Notes: a model not told the origin generated them from the letters alone. A DNA stretch of 64,000 nucleotides from Prochlorococcus sp. AG-402-C09 (GCA_003279565.1 QCHN01000004.1:62001-126000), one strand, 5' to 3'. Counted from the stretch's first letter, positions 33,310-42,093 are shown. Numbers and translations: made by a program.

Positions 33310-33337
33310 AAAAGGGGTCCTTAGGGACCCCTTTTTT
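33310..33337 (+). terminator. rRNA operon terminator
   Basis: The stem aaaaggggtcc / ggacccctttttt with a short loop and T-run lies just after 5S rRNA. Symmetry means it may also serve the convergent mutM gene. Confidence 0.9.
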
Positions 33338-33346
33338 GATGCTTGA

Positions 33347-34195
33347 TTATCTTTGGCAATTGGGACACCAGTGTGTGCTCCTACCACAAATTTTTTCTCG
33401 CAATATCTTCTCTCCACATCTTTTACAACTTTTACCGCCTCTTCTATACACCCAAGCTTGTCCACCATAATTTCCATTAATTCCCTCCAAATCTCTAAAA
33501 TCACTAAAAGTAGTTCCTCCTTCTCCGATACTTATATTTAATATTTTGACAAGACTATTGCAAAGCTTTTTTAATTCATAGCTGTTTAAATTTCTACTTT
33601 CAGTTTTTGGATTAATACCTGCATCAAATAATGTTTCATCTGCATATATATTCCCAACACCAGCAACAGTCGCTTGATCTAATAATGCAGATTTGATTGA
33701 ACGAGTTTTTTTCTTCAAATATTCTTCTAAATAACAACTATTAAAATCAGCACTAAATGGCTCTGGGCCTAATCTTTTAATTCCAGATACAACCTCTTCT
33801 ACTGATTGCGTCGATGGTACGTGCCACATTTGTCCGAAATTTCTAATATCTACAAAACGAAGTTCTCTACCGCTCTTTTCTAAAAACCTCACTCTTGTAT
33901 GGGAGCATGGTTCTATTTTTTTTTCAACTAATTTGAATTGCCCTGTCATTCTCAGATGAACAACTAAATAACCATTTCTAATCTTGTTATTTGAAATTAG
34001 AGATCCTATTAAATATTTCCCTCTTCTTTCCCAACCACCAAAATAATTATTTTTAATATTAAAAATAAAACTTCTCGACCCACCAATACTTGCAATTGAG
34101 CGATCTTTTAATACTTCTATCTTTTCGATATAAAAATTATTTAGAAGCTTTTCAAGTCCCTTTCTAACTGTCTCAACTTCGGGTAATTCTGGCAA
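33347..34195 (-). CDS. mutM: Formamidopyrimidine-DNA glycosylase
   Basis: A 282-residue Fpg/MutM that removes oxidised purines such as 8-oxoguanine. The N-terminus MPELPEVETVRKGLE places catalytic Pro2 and Glu3 directly after the start, which fixes the TTG start at 34195. The C-terminal zinc finger has four cysteines (CKRCGEKI ... THWCPNCQR). 10 bp separate it from the 5S terminator and 14 bp from psaE upstream, so it may be cotranscribed with psaE. Confidence 0.96.
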   Translation of the reverse strand: MPELPEVETVRKGLEKLLNNFYIEKIEVLKDRSIASIGGSRSFIFNIKNNYFGGWERRGKYLIGSLISNNKIRNGYLVVHLRMTGQFKLVEKKIEPCSHTRVRFLEKSGRELRFVDIRNFGQMWHVPSTQSVEEVVSGIKRLGPEPFSADFNSCYLEEYLKKKTRSIKSALLDQATVAGVGNIYADETLFDAGINPKTESRNLNSYELKKLCNSLVKILNISIGEGGTTFSDFRDLEGINGNYGGQAWVYRRGGKSCKRCGEKILREKICGRSTHWCPNCQR

Positions 34196-34209
34196 AAGTA
34201 ATAATACTG

Positions 34210-34428
34210 CTAACTTGCAGCAGCTTCCAATTCCTTCGCTGAAAATTGGCTGGTATTGGCACCACCATCAACTCCGCTAAAAGCTTTGAAATCACATTTT
34301 TCGAATTTGACTGTTACTGGGTACCTCATCGCTGGAGATTTATCTATAGAGACAATTTCTCCAATTTGATTAAACCAGTATGATTCTTGACGCAAGATGC
34401 GAACCTTGTCTTTTCGTGCAAAGCTCAT
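34210..34428 (-). CDS. psaE: Photosystem I subunit IV (PsaE)
   Basis: A 72-residue stromal photosystem I subunit that helps ferredoxin docking and cyclic flow. It has an SH3-like fold with the family pattern KDKVRILRQESYWFNQIGEIVSID and RYPVTVKFEKCDFKAFSG. An Ala-rich tail ends the protein (ELEAAAS). ATG start. The psaE-mutM pairing, separated by 14 bp, is compact. Confidence 0.96.
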   Translation of the reverse strand: MSFARKDKVRILRQESYWFNQIGEIVSIDKSPAMRYPVTVKFEKCDFKAFSGVDGGANTSQFSAKELEAAAS

Positions 34429-34631
34429 CTGACTTCCCTAAATAATTTTAATATTACTATTATCTATCAGAACAGGAGAAATTTGTATATGTGTCACAGA
34501 CTGTCGCTGGTATTTTGAAAGAGTTGATCCCTTTTGAAAATTTTTTACTGCAGATAAATATAATTCAGATTGATTTTCGGACGAATTTTCAATTAACTTT
34601 GAAATATTGAACTTTTAACGATTTTTTTTTT

Positions 34632-35681
34632 GTGATATCACAGCCATCTTTAGACCCCACTTCTCTTACTTTTGATTTACCTGATCCTGAGCAAGATGAT
34701 TTAAGTAATATTGATTTCATTGAGAGATTAGAGAATGCATGGTCAATATGCGAAAAGTTTGATTTGCAAACCGAAATTTGGCGAGGAAGGATTTTACGTG
34801 TTGTTAGAGATAGAGAAAAGAGAGGAGGGGATGGAAGAGGTACAGGTTTTTTGCAGTGGTTAAGGGAGATGGAAATTAGTAAAAGCAAAGCATATTCCCT
34901 TATTCAATTAGCTGATTCCTCGGATAATCTTTTGGCTGATGGGATTCTTGAAGAATCAAGTGTAAACAATTTTTCAAAGAGAGCTTTTATTGAAACGGCG
35001 CAAGCTGAGCCTGAAATTCAACATATGATTTCTGAAGCTGCGAATGAAGGGAAGGACATAACTAGAAGACAAGTAAAGAGCTTGACTGACGAATTTGTGG
35101 CTGCAACCAGCTCTCTTTTGCCTGTTGAAATCAGAGAAAAAACACAATCAAATTTATTACCAGCCAAGTTTGTTGCTCCATTGGTAAGAGAATTATCTAA
35201 GTTATCGCCTATCCAGCAAGAAGAGATATGCGAAACATTAAGAGAAAATCCTGAAATTGATTCAGTAAAAGATATGACGAATACTGCTAAATGGATCGGA
35301 AAGTCTTTAGATGCTTCTCTAGCATTAAGAGCTTTTCAGAATAAGGATTTAAATTTAGATAAAGCCACTCAAGAAGCTCTTAGGTTGGATTCTTTAGGAT
35401 TGCTTTCAGATGCTTTTGGACAGGCTAAAACTATAGAGAGTTCCATTCTAAAGTTTCATTCTGCTTGGAAAAGATTAGAGAGTTTGCAAGAGAGACTATG
35501 GGTGGAGTCCGGCAGTAGCACGCCTTATCTAAGGGAGCTTTTAGACACCCTTCAAACCCTCACTGGTTCAACTATAAGAGTTTCTCTTGGAGAACTTTCC
35601 GGTGGAAAAAGGTTGAGATTGCAACTTGTTGAGGAAGATGCTGAAAGATTGGAACCTCCATCTCTTGAGATGACTAAATAA
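34632..35681 (+). CDS. Conserved protein with helix-turn-helix-like region, unknown function
   Basis: A 349-residue, mainly helical soluble protein with no membrane segment. A region at about residues 50-100 (WRGRILRVVRDREKRGG...FLQWLREMEISKSKAYSLIQLAD) resembles a DUF3102-like or plasmid-replication helix-turn-helix, and residues 100-150 look like a ParB/KorB-like helical stretch (DITRRQVKSLTDEF). DNA binding is therefore plausible but not established. GTG start at 34632. Convergent with the LysM gene, three bases apart. I do not recognise a named family. Confidence 0.6.
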   Translation: MISQPSLDPTSLTFDLPDPEQDDLSNIDFIERLENAWSICEKFDLQTEIWRGRILRVVRDREKRGGDGRGTGFLQWLREMEISKSKAYSLIQLADSSDNLLADGILEESSVNNFSKRAFIETAQAEPEIQHMISEAANEGKDITRRQVKSLTDEFVAATSSLLPVEIREKTQSNLLPAKFVAPLVRELSKLSPIQQEEICETLRENPEIDSVKDMTNTAKWIGKSLDASLALRAFQNKDLNLDKATQEALRLDSLGLLSDAFGQAKTIESSILKFHSAWKRLESLQERLWVESGSSTPYLRELLDTLQTLTGSTIRVSLGELSGGKRLRLQLVEEDAERLEPPSLEMTK

Positions 35682-35683
35682 TT

Positions 35684-36544
35684 TTAAATTTTCAAATCCT
35701 GATCACAGAAATCATTGACTATTTTAAATTCAAAATCGGTTTCAGGAAAATACCAGCTTGTCCAGTAAGAATTATTTAATGTGTTATTTAGCACTCTATT
35801 TTTGCAGTTAAGAGCTAAGTGGAAAGATTTATTTTTTTTTGTTTTTGATTGAGCAATATAATTTCCATCAAGATATGTCCAGTCTGCCCAGTTGATCATT
35901 AATGAGCCATATTTCAACCATTTTGAAGATTTAGTTTCTCTTAATTTTAATCTTACATTAGGATTGATTTTTACAATATTATTTAAATTGTTCAAAACAC
36001 TAATTTCCTCTATTGAAATTTTGTGTATCTCTGCAATCGTTAAAAGATCTTCTGTTTTAGAAGTTTGATGATAAAAAACTTTTTTACTTGCTAATTTAAT
36101 GTCTTTTTTACTAATTGCTTTTTTATAGATTGCACCCTTTGGAAGCACAATGATTTGTTCAAGCTCAAGAAAAGAATTATTACCTAGATTATTAATTGCA
36201 ATAATGTCTTTTAAATTTACGTTGTAAGTTCTTGCGATTTTATAGAGAGTATCTCCCACAACAACTTTATGAGTAAGATTACCAACCTTAATATCTTTAT
36301 CATTATTTTCTAGAGGTATTAATATGACTTTCCCTTCTATTATTTTCGTTGCATCATTAAAATTATTTTTATACATTAATTCTTTTAAAGAAACTCCATA
36401 TTGCTTGGATATCTTTAAAAGCGTATCACCACTCTTTGCTATGATCTTTGTTTCTGCATTGACGTGTAAAGTAAATATAGATAAGAAAAAAATAATACTA
36501 TTAAGATAAAATAGGTTGATATTTATTTTTATCTTTTTTATCAT
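35684..36544 (-). CDS. Secreted LysM-domain protein
   Basis: A 286-residue protein with an N-terminal hydrophobic signal or anchor (INLFYLNSIIFFLSIFTLHVNA) and three LysM repeats: residues about 31-75 (IAKSGDTLLKISKQYGVSLKEL), 85-135 (VVVGDTLYKIARTYNVNLKDI) and 150-200 (more divergent). LysM domains bind peptidoglycan, so it is probably periplasmic or wall-associated. The C-terminal 85 residues (INWADWTYLDGNYIAQ ... two Cys) are a small domain I do not recognise. No catalytic peptidase domain is attached. Confidence 0.8.
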   Translation of the reverse strand: MIKKIKININLFYLNSIIFFLSIFTLHVNAETKIIAKSGDTLLKISKQYGVSLKELMYKNNFNDATKIIEGKVILIPLENNDKDIKVGNLTHKVVVGDTLYKIARTYNVNLKDIIAINNLGNNSFLELEQIIVLPKGAIYKKAISKKDIKLASKKVFYHQTSKTEDLLTIAEIHKISIEEISVLNNLNNIVKINPNVRLKLRETKSSKWLKYGSLMINWADWTYLDGNYIAQSKTKKNKSFHLALNCKNRVLNNTLNNSYWTSWYFPETDFEFKIVNDFCDQDLKI

Positions 36545-36585
36545 CTTTTGTCTTAATAATTTATCTCATGAATATTGTGCTTATG

Positions 36586-37965
36586 TTAACCTATTAATTT
36601 TTTAAGTAAAGATAAATCTAAGTTATAAGGAGGGTATCTGAAATTTAGATCTAGCCAAAAAGGTCTTTTTAGGACTGATTTGTAATGGGTAAAATTATCA
36701 AATCCTGCTTTGCCATGGTATTTCCCCATGCCACTTGATCCGACGCCTCCAAATGGTAGTTCTGGTATACCTGCTTGTAAAACGACATCATTAAAGCAGA
36801 CACCTCCAGAAGAGGTCATTGCAAGTATTTCCCCTTGCTCATTATTTCCCCCTCCAAAAAGATATAGGGCAAGGGGTTTAGGTAAAAACTTGAACTCGGA
36901 AATTGCCTCGTCGAGATTCTTAATAGGCAAAATAGGTAGCAATGGGCCAAAAAGCTCTTCCTTCATTAGTGGATCATTTCTATTCTCAACTTTTATAAGA
37001 GTTGGACTAATCCGTCTTTCTTTTTCATTGCTATCTCCCCCATAGATTATCTGGCCATTATTTTTAGCCTCTTTTAGTAAATTATTAAGTCTATTAAATT
37101 GATTTTGATTAATAATTTTCCCTAGATGCTGTGAATCTAGTGGCGTATTTCCGTAAAAAGCATTAATCGAATTTTTTAAATTAGAAATTAAAGAATCAAG
37201 AATTCTATGCTCAACTAGTAAATGATCTGGTGCGATACATGTTTGACCAGCATTTAGACTTTTCCCCCATATAATTCTCTTTGCAGTTACTTCAAGATTT
37301 GCACCATCTACAACAATAGCTGGGCTTTTGCCTCCAAGTTCTAAAGTTACCGGGGTAAGGTTTTTTGATGCGGCCTCCATTACTTTTTTGCCTACATTCT
37401 CTCCACCTGTAAAAAAGACATGATCAAATTTCTGAGTCATTAAATCAGCAGCAGTATTTCCATCTCCTTCGACAACTTGAGCGATCTCTTCTGGGAAATA
37501 CTTTTCTATGAGTTTTTTTATTAGATTTGATACATTTGGTGCATGTTCTGAGGGCTTTAAAACTGCTGTGTTCCCAGCGGCTAAAGCTCCTACTAGTGGT
37601 TGTAGAGTAAGAGAAAAAGGATAATTCCATGGACCAATTATCAGAATGCAGCCCAAGGGATCTGGCTGAACAAATGCTTGAGCTGGTCGAAGAGAGACAG
37701 GAACATTTATTTTTTTTGCCATCATCCAACTGGATAAATTTTTCTGCACCAATTTTATTTCTTGTTTGACAGCAATAATTTCAAAAAATGCTTCAGTAGG
37801 AGGCTTTCCTAAATCTTGATGTAAGGCATTTAATATTTCTTCCTGATGATTTTCTAATAAATTTGATAATGCGTGAAGCTGTTCCCTTCTCCATTTTTCA
37901 GATCTTGTTTTACCAGACAAAACTAGATCTTGTAATTGATTAAGTAAGGAATTTTTTAATGACAT
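36586..37965 (-). CDS. Aldehyde dehydrogenase, class 3 (fatty aldehyde type)
   Basis: An NAD(P)-dependent aldehyde dehydrogenase of about 459 residues. Motifs: IIGPWNYPFSLTLQPLVGALAAGNTAV (cofactor site), VFFTGGENVGKKVMEAA, catalytic Glu in VTLELGGKSPAIV and catalytic Cys in NAGQTCIAPDHLL. The C-terminal LSLLKKLIG is hydrophobic, as in membrane-associated fatty aldehyde dehydrogenases. The track uses a TTG ten codons upstream; I prefer the ATG at 37965 (MSLKNSLLNQ). In cyanobacteria this family oxidises long-chain aldehydes to fatty acids; substrate inferred. Confidence 0.9.
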   Translation of the reverse strand: MSLKNSLLNQLQDLVLSGKTRSEKWRREQLHALSNLLENHQEEILNALHQDLGKPPTEAFFEIIAVKQEIKLVQKNLSSWMMAKKINVPVSLRPAQAFVQPDPLGCILIIGPWNYPFSLTLQPLVGALAAGNTAVLKPSEHAPNVSNLIKKLIEKYFPEEIAQVVEGDGNTAADLMTQKFDHVFFTGGENVGKKVMEAASKNLTPVTLELGGKSPAIVVDGANLEVTAKRIIWGKSLNAGQTCIAPDHLLVEHRILDSLISNLKNSINAFYGNTPLDSQHLGKIINQNQFNRLNNLLKEAKNNGQIIYGGDSNEKERRISPTLIKVENRNDPLMKEELFGPLLPILPIKNLDEAISEFKFLPKPLALYLFGGGNNEQGEILAMTSSGGVCFNDVVLQAGIPELPFGGVGSSGMGKYHGKAGFDNFTHYKSVLKRPFWLDLNFRYPPYNLDLSLLKKLIG

Positions 37966-38218
37966 TGATCTGTACAATTTTATTCCTTCTAACAAAATAA
38001 ATCATTAATTGAGGTTAAGGTCATATGAAGATAGTCCTCTAAGTATTTTGACTCGGTTTGTGAAAGCTGCATTTCAGGAGCAGTGGCGTTTTTCTGATGA
38101 TTAACAAGATTATTGTTGAAAACTATCAAAGACAAGAATCACTATTTTTTAGTAAGAAAGAAGGAAAAGGGTTTTGAGTATTATTTACGAGTTACTTTTG
38201 TAGGATGTTGATCATAAA

Positions 38219-38497
38219 ATGTTAGTCCTTAGTAGTGAAAGATTGATTAATCATTTGTTTGTTATTGTTGTTTTCTCTTTGGCTTTTATTGGTGTTGCCG
38301 AAGTGATGTACTGGTCATACAAGAAAGATTACCTACGAGCGAAAGCTAAATATCTCCGAGAGTTAATAGATCAAAAAAATGATTTAAGCAGCATAAATGA
38401 ACCTTTTTATACATGTGTATATGAGAAATGGAACTCTGGAGAAATGCCTTTAACAGAGGCTAATACACTGTGTGGCCTTAAGTTTGAGCAGAATTAG
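38219..38497 (+). CDS. Small single-span membrane protein, unknown
   Basis: A 92-residue protein. One membrane span (about residues 12-33, HLFVIVVFSLAFIGVAEVMYW) is followed by a basic then acidic cytosolic-type tail with two cysteines (YTCVYEKW ... NTLCGLKF). ATG start. It opens the gene-poor stretch that runs to 44.3 kb. I do not recognise the family. Confidence 0.55.
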   Translation: MLVLSSERLINHLFVIVVFSLAFIGVAEVMYWSYKKDYLRAKAKYLRELIDQKNDLSSINEPFYTCVYEKWNSGEMPLTEANTLCGLKFEQN

Positions 38498-38572
38498 TGA
38501 TTTTTATACCATTTTCAAATAATTTCATACTATAATTTTAAGATATTTTAGATTGTATTTGAGAATATATTT

Positions 38573-39322
38573 ATGGATAGTAAGTTAAGAAGTAGTAAAT
38601 ACTATAGATATGCAATAGTAATTTGTTTTGTTGTCACCTTAATCATTTCTCTCTCCCTATTTGATATTAATATCATTAGTGATTTTTTTTATAATGTTGT
38701 TAGTGATATAAAGTTAAATAGCTTTTTTAGCTTAACATTAATATTCTTATTATTTATATTAAGATCCATTAGTATTGTAATACCAGTTTTGCCTGGGACA
38801 ATATTTTCTGTCGCTGCAGGCTTTCAGTTTGGATTTGTTCAGGGTTTAATTATTATATTTTTCGCAGACTTTATCTCTTGTTCGGTTTCGTTTTTATTGG
38901 CTAGAAAATTAGGAAGGAATTTTATTAGTAGATTGCTTGGCTCTGGGCAAATGCGAAGAGTTGAAAGTATTAGTAAAGATTATCTGGAAAATAATTATTT
39001 CCTTATGACAGCTCTATTAATGTCTGGTTTTTTTGATTTTGTTTGTTATGCAATAGGACTAACAAAAATAACATGGAAGCGGTTTATGCCTGCTCTTATT
39101 TTTAGTATAATAATTTCAGATTCACCTTTTGTTGCTAGTGGTTTTGCCGCAAGAAGAATTAAGGATATTGGATTGCAAAAATTCTTACAAAAAATATTGA
39201 ATGGTGAAATAGGTATGATTTCAGGAAACTATCTTTTACTGTTCATAGTATCTTTTTTAATTATATTTACCTTGGCAATGATAAACATATATGTAAACAA
39301 AAGATCCAATATTATTAAGTAA
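38573..39322 (+). CDS. TVP38/TMEM64-family membrane protein (paralogue 2)
   Basis: A 249-residue integral membrane protein of the same family as the gene at 6694. The shared core is SIVIPVLPGTIFSVAAGFQFGFVQGLI, then RVESISKDYLENNYFLMTALLMSGFFDFVCYAIGLTKITWKRFMPALIFSIIISDS. An extra hydrophobic segment is at each end. AT content is higher than in the first copy, and Ile/Phe use is heavy. The role is presumably lipid or solute handling in the membrane; no substrate can be assigned. Confidence 0.78.
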   Translation: MDSKLRSSKYYRYAIVICFVVTLIISLSLFDINIISDFFYNVVSDIKLNSFFSLTLIFLLFILRSISIVIPVLPGTIFSVAAGFQFGFVQGLIIIFFADFISCSVSFLLARKLGRNFISRLLGSGQMRRVESISKDYLENNYFLMTALLMSGFFDFVCYAIGLTKITWKRFMPALIFSIIISDSPFVASGFAARRIKDIGLQKFLQKILNGEIGMISGNYLLLFIVSFLIIFTLAMINIYVNKRSNIIK

Positions 39323-39336
39323 ACTTATTTCTTTGC

Positions 39337-39366
39337 AAAAAAAAAGCCCTTAAATTTAAGGACTTT
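39337..39366. terminator. Bidirectional terminator between the TVP38 gene and the DUF4278 gene
   Basis: agcccttaaa / tttaaggact is a nearly perfect stem with A-run before and T-rich flank, placed between two convergent genes, so it can end both transcripts. Confidence 0.75.
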
Positions 39367-39386
39367 AGTATGTAGAATAATTGTTA

Positions 39387-39488
39387 CTAGCTTTGGTAAG
39401 ACTTGCCACGATAAGTAAGTTTTACATGTAGCTTTTCTGCAACTGATTTTTGCTGGTGGTACTTTAGACCTCTATAGGTTAAAGACAT
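39387..39488 (-). CDS. DUF4278-like miniprotein (33 aa)
   Basis: A 33-residue frame missed by the ORF track, starting ATG 39488 and ending TAG 39387: MSLTYRGLKYHQQKSVAEKL then HVKLTYRGKSYQS. The repeated LTYRGxxY motif at both ends is the mark of the small DUF4278 family found in cyanobacteria. Function unknown. A terminator follows. Confidence 0.65.
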   Translation of the reverse strand: MSLTYRGLKYHQQKSVAEKLHVKLTYRGKSYQS

Positions 39489-40009
39489 TTTTTTTTTTTC
39501 TCCGAAATATGCTCAAGTCCCCGTTCCTTGGCTTGAGTCAAACTGCGGCTCATCTTTTGATGAGTTGAACGTTTTTTGTAGTTTTCACTACAAATTTATT
39601 ATAAGCAAAATTTTCTCTTCATGGAGTTCAGCTTGTTACATAGAGCTCACTGTCTTTCCTTGCTAAGGAATTTTTAGTTTTGTGTTCTTTAAAAATCTAT
39701 TCTTGCAGATCAAAAAAAATTTTTATTTTGAATCAATATTTTTAATTGAAAGTACTAAGGCACTAGATGAGGAAGTGTTCCTAAGGAAATCAACAGCATA
39801 AATTCCCTTGAGCATTCTTGCGGCTTTTAACTGAGTAATTTTTTTGTTCAAGTCTTTATCGGTTGGTTTGAGGTTCTTTTTTTTAGTCGGACTTGGCTTA
39901 ACAAGAAGATTGAAAGTAGCGAAAGACTTTCTAAATGAATAGTTGAAGTGTTGAAGCGGTTTGAATAAGATCTCGCTTAGAATTTGAATATGTTTACAAG
40001 GAATAATGT
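39489..40009. other. Intergenic stretch with a start-less open frame
   Basis: About 520 bp without a clear gene. On the minus strand a stop-free stretch (39723-40013) would encode ARMLKGIYAVDFLRN-like protein, but it has no ATG, GTG or TTG near its beginning. It may be chance or a decayed gene. Confidence 0.35.
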
Positions 40010-40180
40010 ATGACTAGGAAAAGAGACAAAATTTGGACTGCAATTATTGCAACTAAGCAATGGTTCGCAAAGCTGTTCACCAGTCAAGCAGATGCTTTAC
40101 TTGATGACTTTAAAAATAATCCACCTCCTCAGATAGGAACTCAATCTTATTCAGGCAATATTTATGACAAAGGAGACTGA
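40010..40180 (+). CDS. Small hypothetical protein (56 aa)
   Basis: A 56-residue frame starting ATG 40010 after an AAGGA ribosome-binding site, ending TGA 40180. The N-terminal half is basic and amphipathic (MTRKRDKIWTAIIATKQWFA). The C-terminal half is polar and Pro-rich (NNPPPQIGTQSYSGNIYDKG). Good ribosome-binding site and compositional coherence support it. Function unknown. Confidence 0.55.
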   Translation: MTRKRDKIWTAIIATKQWFAKLFTSQADALLDDFKNNPPPQIGTQSYSGNIYDKGD

Positions 40181-40340
40181 TTTTTAAAGCAAGTATTTGC
40201 CCAGAGAAGTGGGAGGGAGTTTACTTTTTTAATTTGCGTTCAGGACTTCTAAATTCAATTGAACCTTCATTCAATGGAAGCAAGTTTGATCTGATTGAAC
40301 GCAAGTAATAGAAATCTTTATGTATTTTAGGAGAAAGCAT

Positions 40341-40484
40341 ATGATTAAAAAGAAAGAGAATTTTAACGTTACACAGGGAATGAGTCTCTTGCTGCTTGAA
40401 AAACTTTCATTGCCTCCTAACCTCAGTTTTCAAATGATTCTCTATCTCACTAATCCAGTGAATAGTGTTGGGTATGAGGATTGA
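40341..40484 (+). CDS. Small hypothetical protein (47 aa)
   Basis: A 47-residue frame starting ATG 40341 behind a strong AGGAGA ribosome-binding site eight bases upstream, ending TGA 40484. The sequence begins MIKKKENFNVTQGMSLLLLE and is leucine-rich in the middle. It is too short for family recognition; the ribosome-binding site is the main support. Confidence 0.4.
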   Translation: MIKKKENFNVTQGMSLLLLEKLSLPPNLSFQMILYLTNPVNSVGYED

Positions 40485-40788
40485 AAAATTGTCTAAAAAA
40501 ATTAGATAAGAAAATGGATGCCTAGTTTTAAAGATTAGAGATTCAAGTGCCAAATATTGATTACTATTCTGAATCTTGTGATGATGACCTCGTAGGTGCT
40601 GAATTGTTAGTGAAAGAATAGTTTTTGATATCTTTTTAAGGGTGTTAATTTGAATCCATAATGACTTTTTGGGAAGTTTGTAAGGAATTTGGACCTTTTT
40701 TTTAATTGTATTATCGATGCTTTACCAATCTTTAAGAGAATATTTCTGTTCCCAGCAATTTGGTACAAGATGGATTAGAAAGGAATAA
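40485..40788. other. Intergenic stretch upstream of the Yfr RNAs
   Basis: About 300 bp without a supported gene; only a 24-codon GTG frame (40557-40631) with no ribosome-binding site. It probably holds the promoter of the small-RNA candidate that follows. Confidence 0.4.
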
Positions 40789-40857
40789 CAGAACAACTCC
40801 TCACACATAGTTCTGTGCCAAAAGAGCATCCACTCAGTGAGCAGGGTGCTTTTTTAG
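40789..40857 (+). ncRNA. Candidate Yfr1-like small RNA with ACTCCTCACACA loop
   Basis: cagaac (40789-40794) and gttctg (40810-40815) form a 6-bp stem whose 15-base loop is aactcctcacacata. A second hairpin with T-run (40823-40856) then gives a terminator, so the two make a complete short RNA of roughly 70 nt. ACUCCUCACAC is the invariant unpaired motif of the cyanobacterial Yfr1 RNA (established). In canonical Yfr1 it lies between two stems, not in a loop, so this is either a variant or a look-alike. The loop is complementary to the 5' end of Yfr2 copy 1. The promoter is not obvious. Confidence 0.45.
40823..40856 (+). terminator. Intrinsic terminator of the Yfr1-like candidate
   Basis: agcatcc / gggtgct (one G-U pair) with a 12-base loop and the run tttttt. 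No annotated gene ends here, which itself argues for a small transcript just upstream. Confidence 0.75.
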
Positions 40858-40934
40858 TGACTTTATCTATGTGCCAATTCCTAAACTCTCCTGCTAAGGT
40901 GTTATTCTGAGTTCTATTCCGATAGTTTTATAAA

Positions 40935-41025
40935 GTGAGGAGTTGAGATCCTCCGCAGTGGAAACAAGGAAACACTTGCGATTGATCTTAAAAAAACCGT
41001 CATGTTAAATATGGCGGTTTTTTTG
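40935..41025 (+). ncRNA. yfr2: Yfr2-family small RNA (copy 2)
   Basis: Begins GTGAGGAGTTGAGATCCTC (GAGGA/TCCTC hairpin), continues CGCAGTGGAAACAAGG with the doubled GGAAACA loop closed by CACTTGCG, and ends in a terminator (aaaaaccgtca / tggcggttttttt, about 40991-41022). The first 60 bases are almost identical to copy 1 (9331-9418, minus strand), while the terminator stems differ completely, as is normal for this family. A TA-rich -10 box lies just upstream. Confidence 0.85.
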
Positions 41026-41049
41026 TGATTATTTCTAACTACATCTTTT

Positions 41050-41331
41050 TTAATTCTTGAATTCTACAAACTGTTTGAGAACTGCTTTGGCACTAGATAT
41101 CCATCTTCCTATTCGTGATGAAGAGGTAAGTGATCTAGTTAGGAGTTCTATTTGTTCTTGCCTCTCTTTGTATTTGAGTACCAGTTCGTTTTTCGCTATG
41201 TTAAGTCTCTGGAGTTGATGAGAGCAATCAGTCTTTTCTTCCCAGAGGTCGATATTTGCTTTTAATTCTTCAATATCCATATTCCTGTACTGGCTGACAA
41301 GCATATTAAGATCGTCAGGTTCAGAACGCAT
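41050..41331 (-). CDS. Hypothetical helical protein (93 aa)
   Basis: A 93-residue soluble protein with a predicted coiled-coil stretch (DIEELKANIDLWEEKTDCSHQLQRLN) and a long charged helix (LVLKYKERQEQIELLTRSL). ATG start. It is convergent with Yfr2 copy 2, whose terminator lies about 25 bp away. Family not recognised; the even amino-acid use suggests a real gene. Confidence 0.5.
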   Translation of the reverse strand: MRSEPDDLNMLVSQYRNMDIEELKANIDLWEEKTDCSHQLQRLNIAKNELVLKYKERQEQIELLTRSLTSSSRIGRWISSAKAVLKQFVEFKN

Positions 41332-42093
41332 GAAAAATGATTTATTTACAAACTAATTTAGCTTGTGAATGCAATATTCAGGATGGGTAAACTCACCCCA
41401 ACTACCTTAAGTGAATTAGTAATTCTGTTGATATGAATAAATTTTTCTTATTTGATATGTTAACCCAACTAATAATTTAATAATAAAGTCAAAATTTTTT
41501 CTCTAAAGCCTTTCGAGATGATTTATTTCACCTTTGATGTATGAATTATCTTTATTTAATTTTTTATTCTTTCTATTATTTGGAACAATTTTTCAAGCTT
41601 GTAGACCGAAAAAACAAGCCCAAATGCTATTAGTCATTTCTACTCGGCTGCATTTGTGCCCAGAAAGTAGTCATATAAGCAAGAAAACCAATAGAAACGA
41701 AAATCTAGGAAGTAATCGTAAAACGTACAAACTTATCTATTCCTGAATCACTTGGATAATCAGCGAAATGCTTTGTGTTGTTCGACTGTGCTCAATTCTT
41801 TGGAATTTTATTACGTGATTGGTTTTTTTCGGCAGTCATCAACTAAGCCATACCAGACTGGATTATTCCAGGAATTGTTTAGTTCTAATTCTCAAATCTA
41901 ATAATAAAAAGCCACTTTACTGTCGTTATTGAAGAGGGCATTTTCATTGCTTGTTTATAGATTTATCATAAAAATATTTGAAATAAAATCACAGAGATCT
42001 CGTGGAAAAGATTATCACCATACCCCATTATTTTGATGACTATATTGAAGTAGGCGTTACCAAAAAAACTGGTTCTCTCAAAAAATGTCAAAA
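41332..42093. other. Gene-poor spacer with a doubtful 70-codon ORF
   Basis: About 760 bp. The plus-strand frame 41534-41746 begins with a hydrophobic stretch (LSLFNFLFFLLFGTIFQAC), but the rest lacks any coherent pattern and no ribosome-binding site precedes it. I see no other supported gene. Confidence 0.4.

Noticed and set aside
41534-41746. 70-codon ORF with a hydrophobic start
   Set aside because: No ribosome-binding site and an incoherent C-terminal half; kept only as a comment on the spacer.
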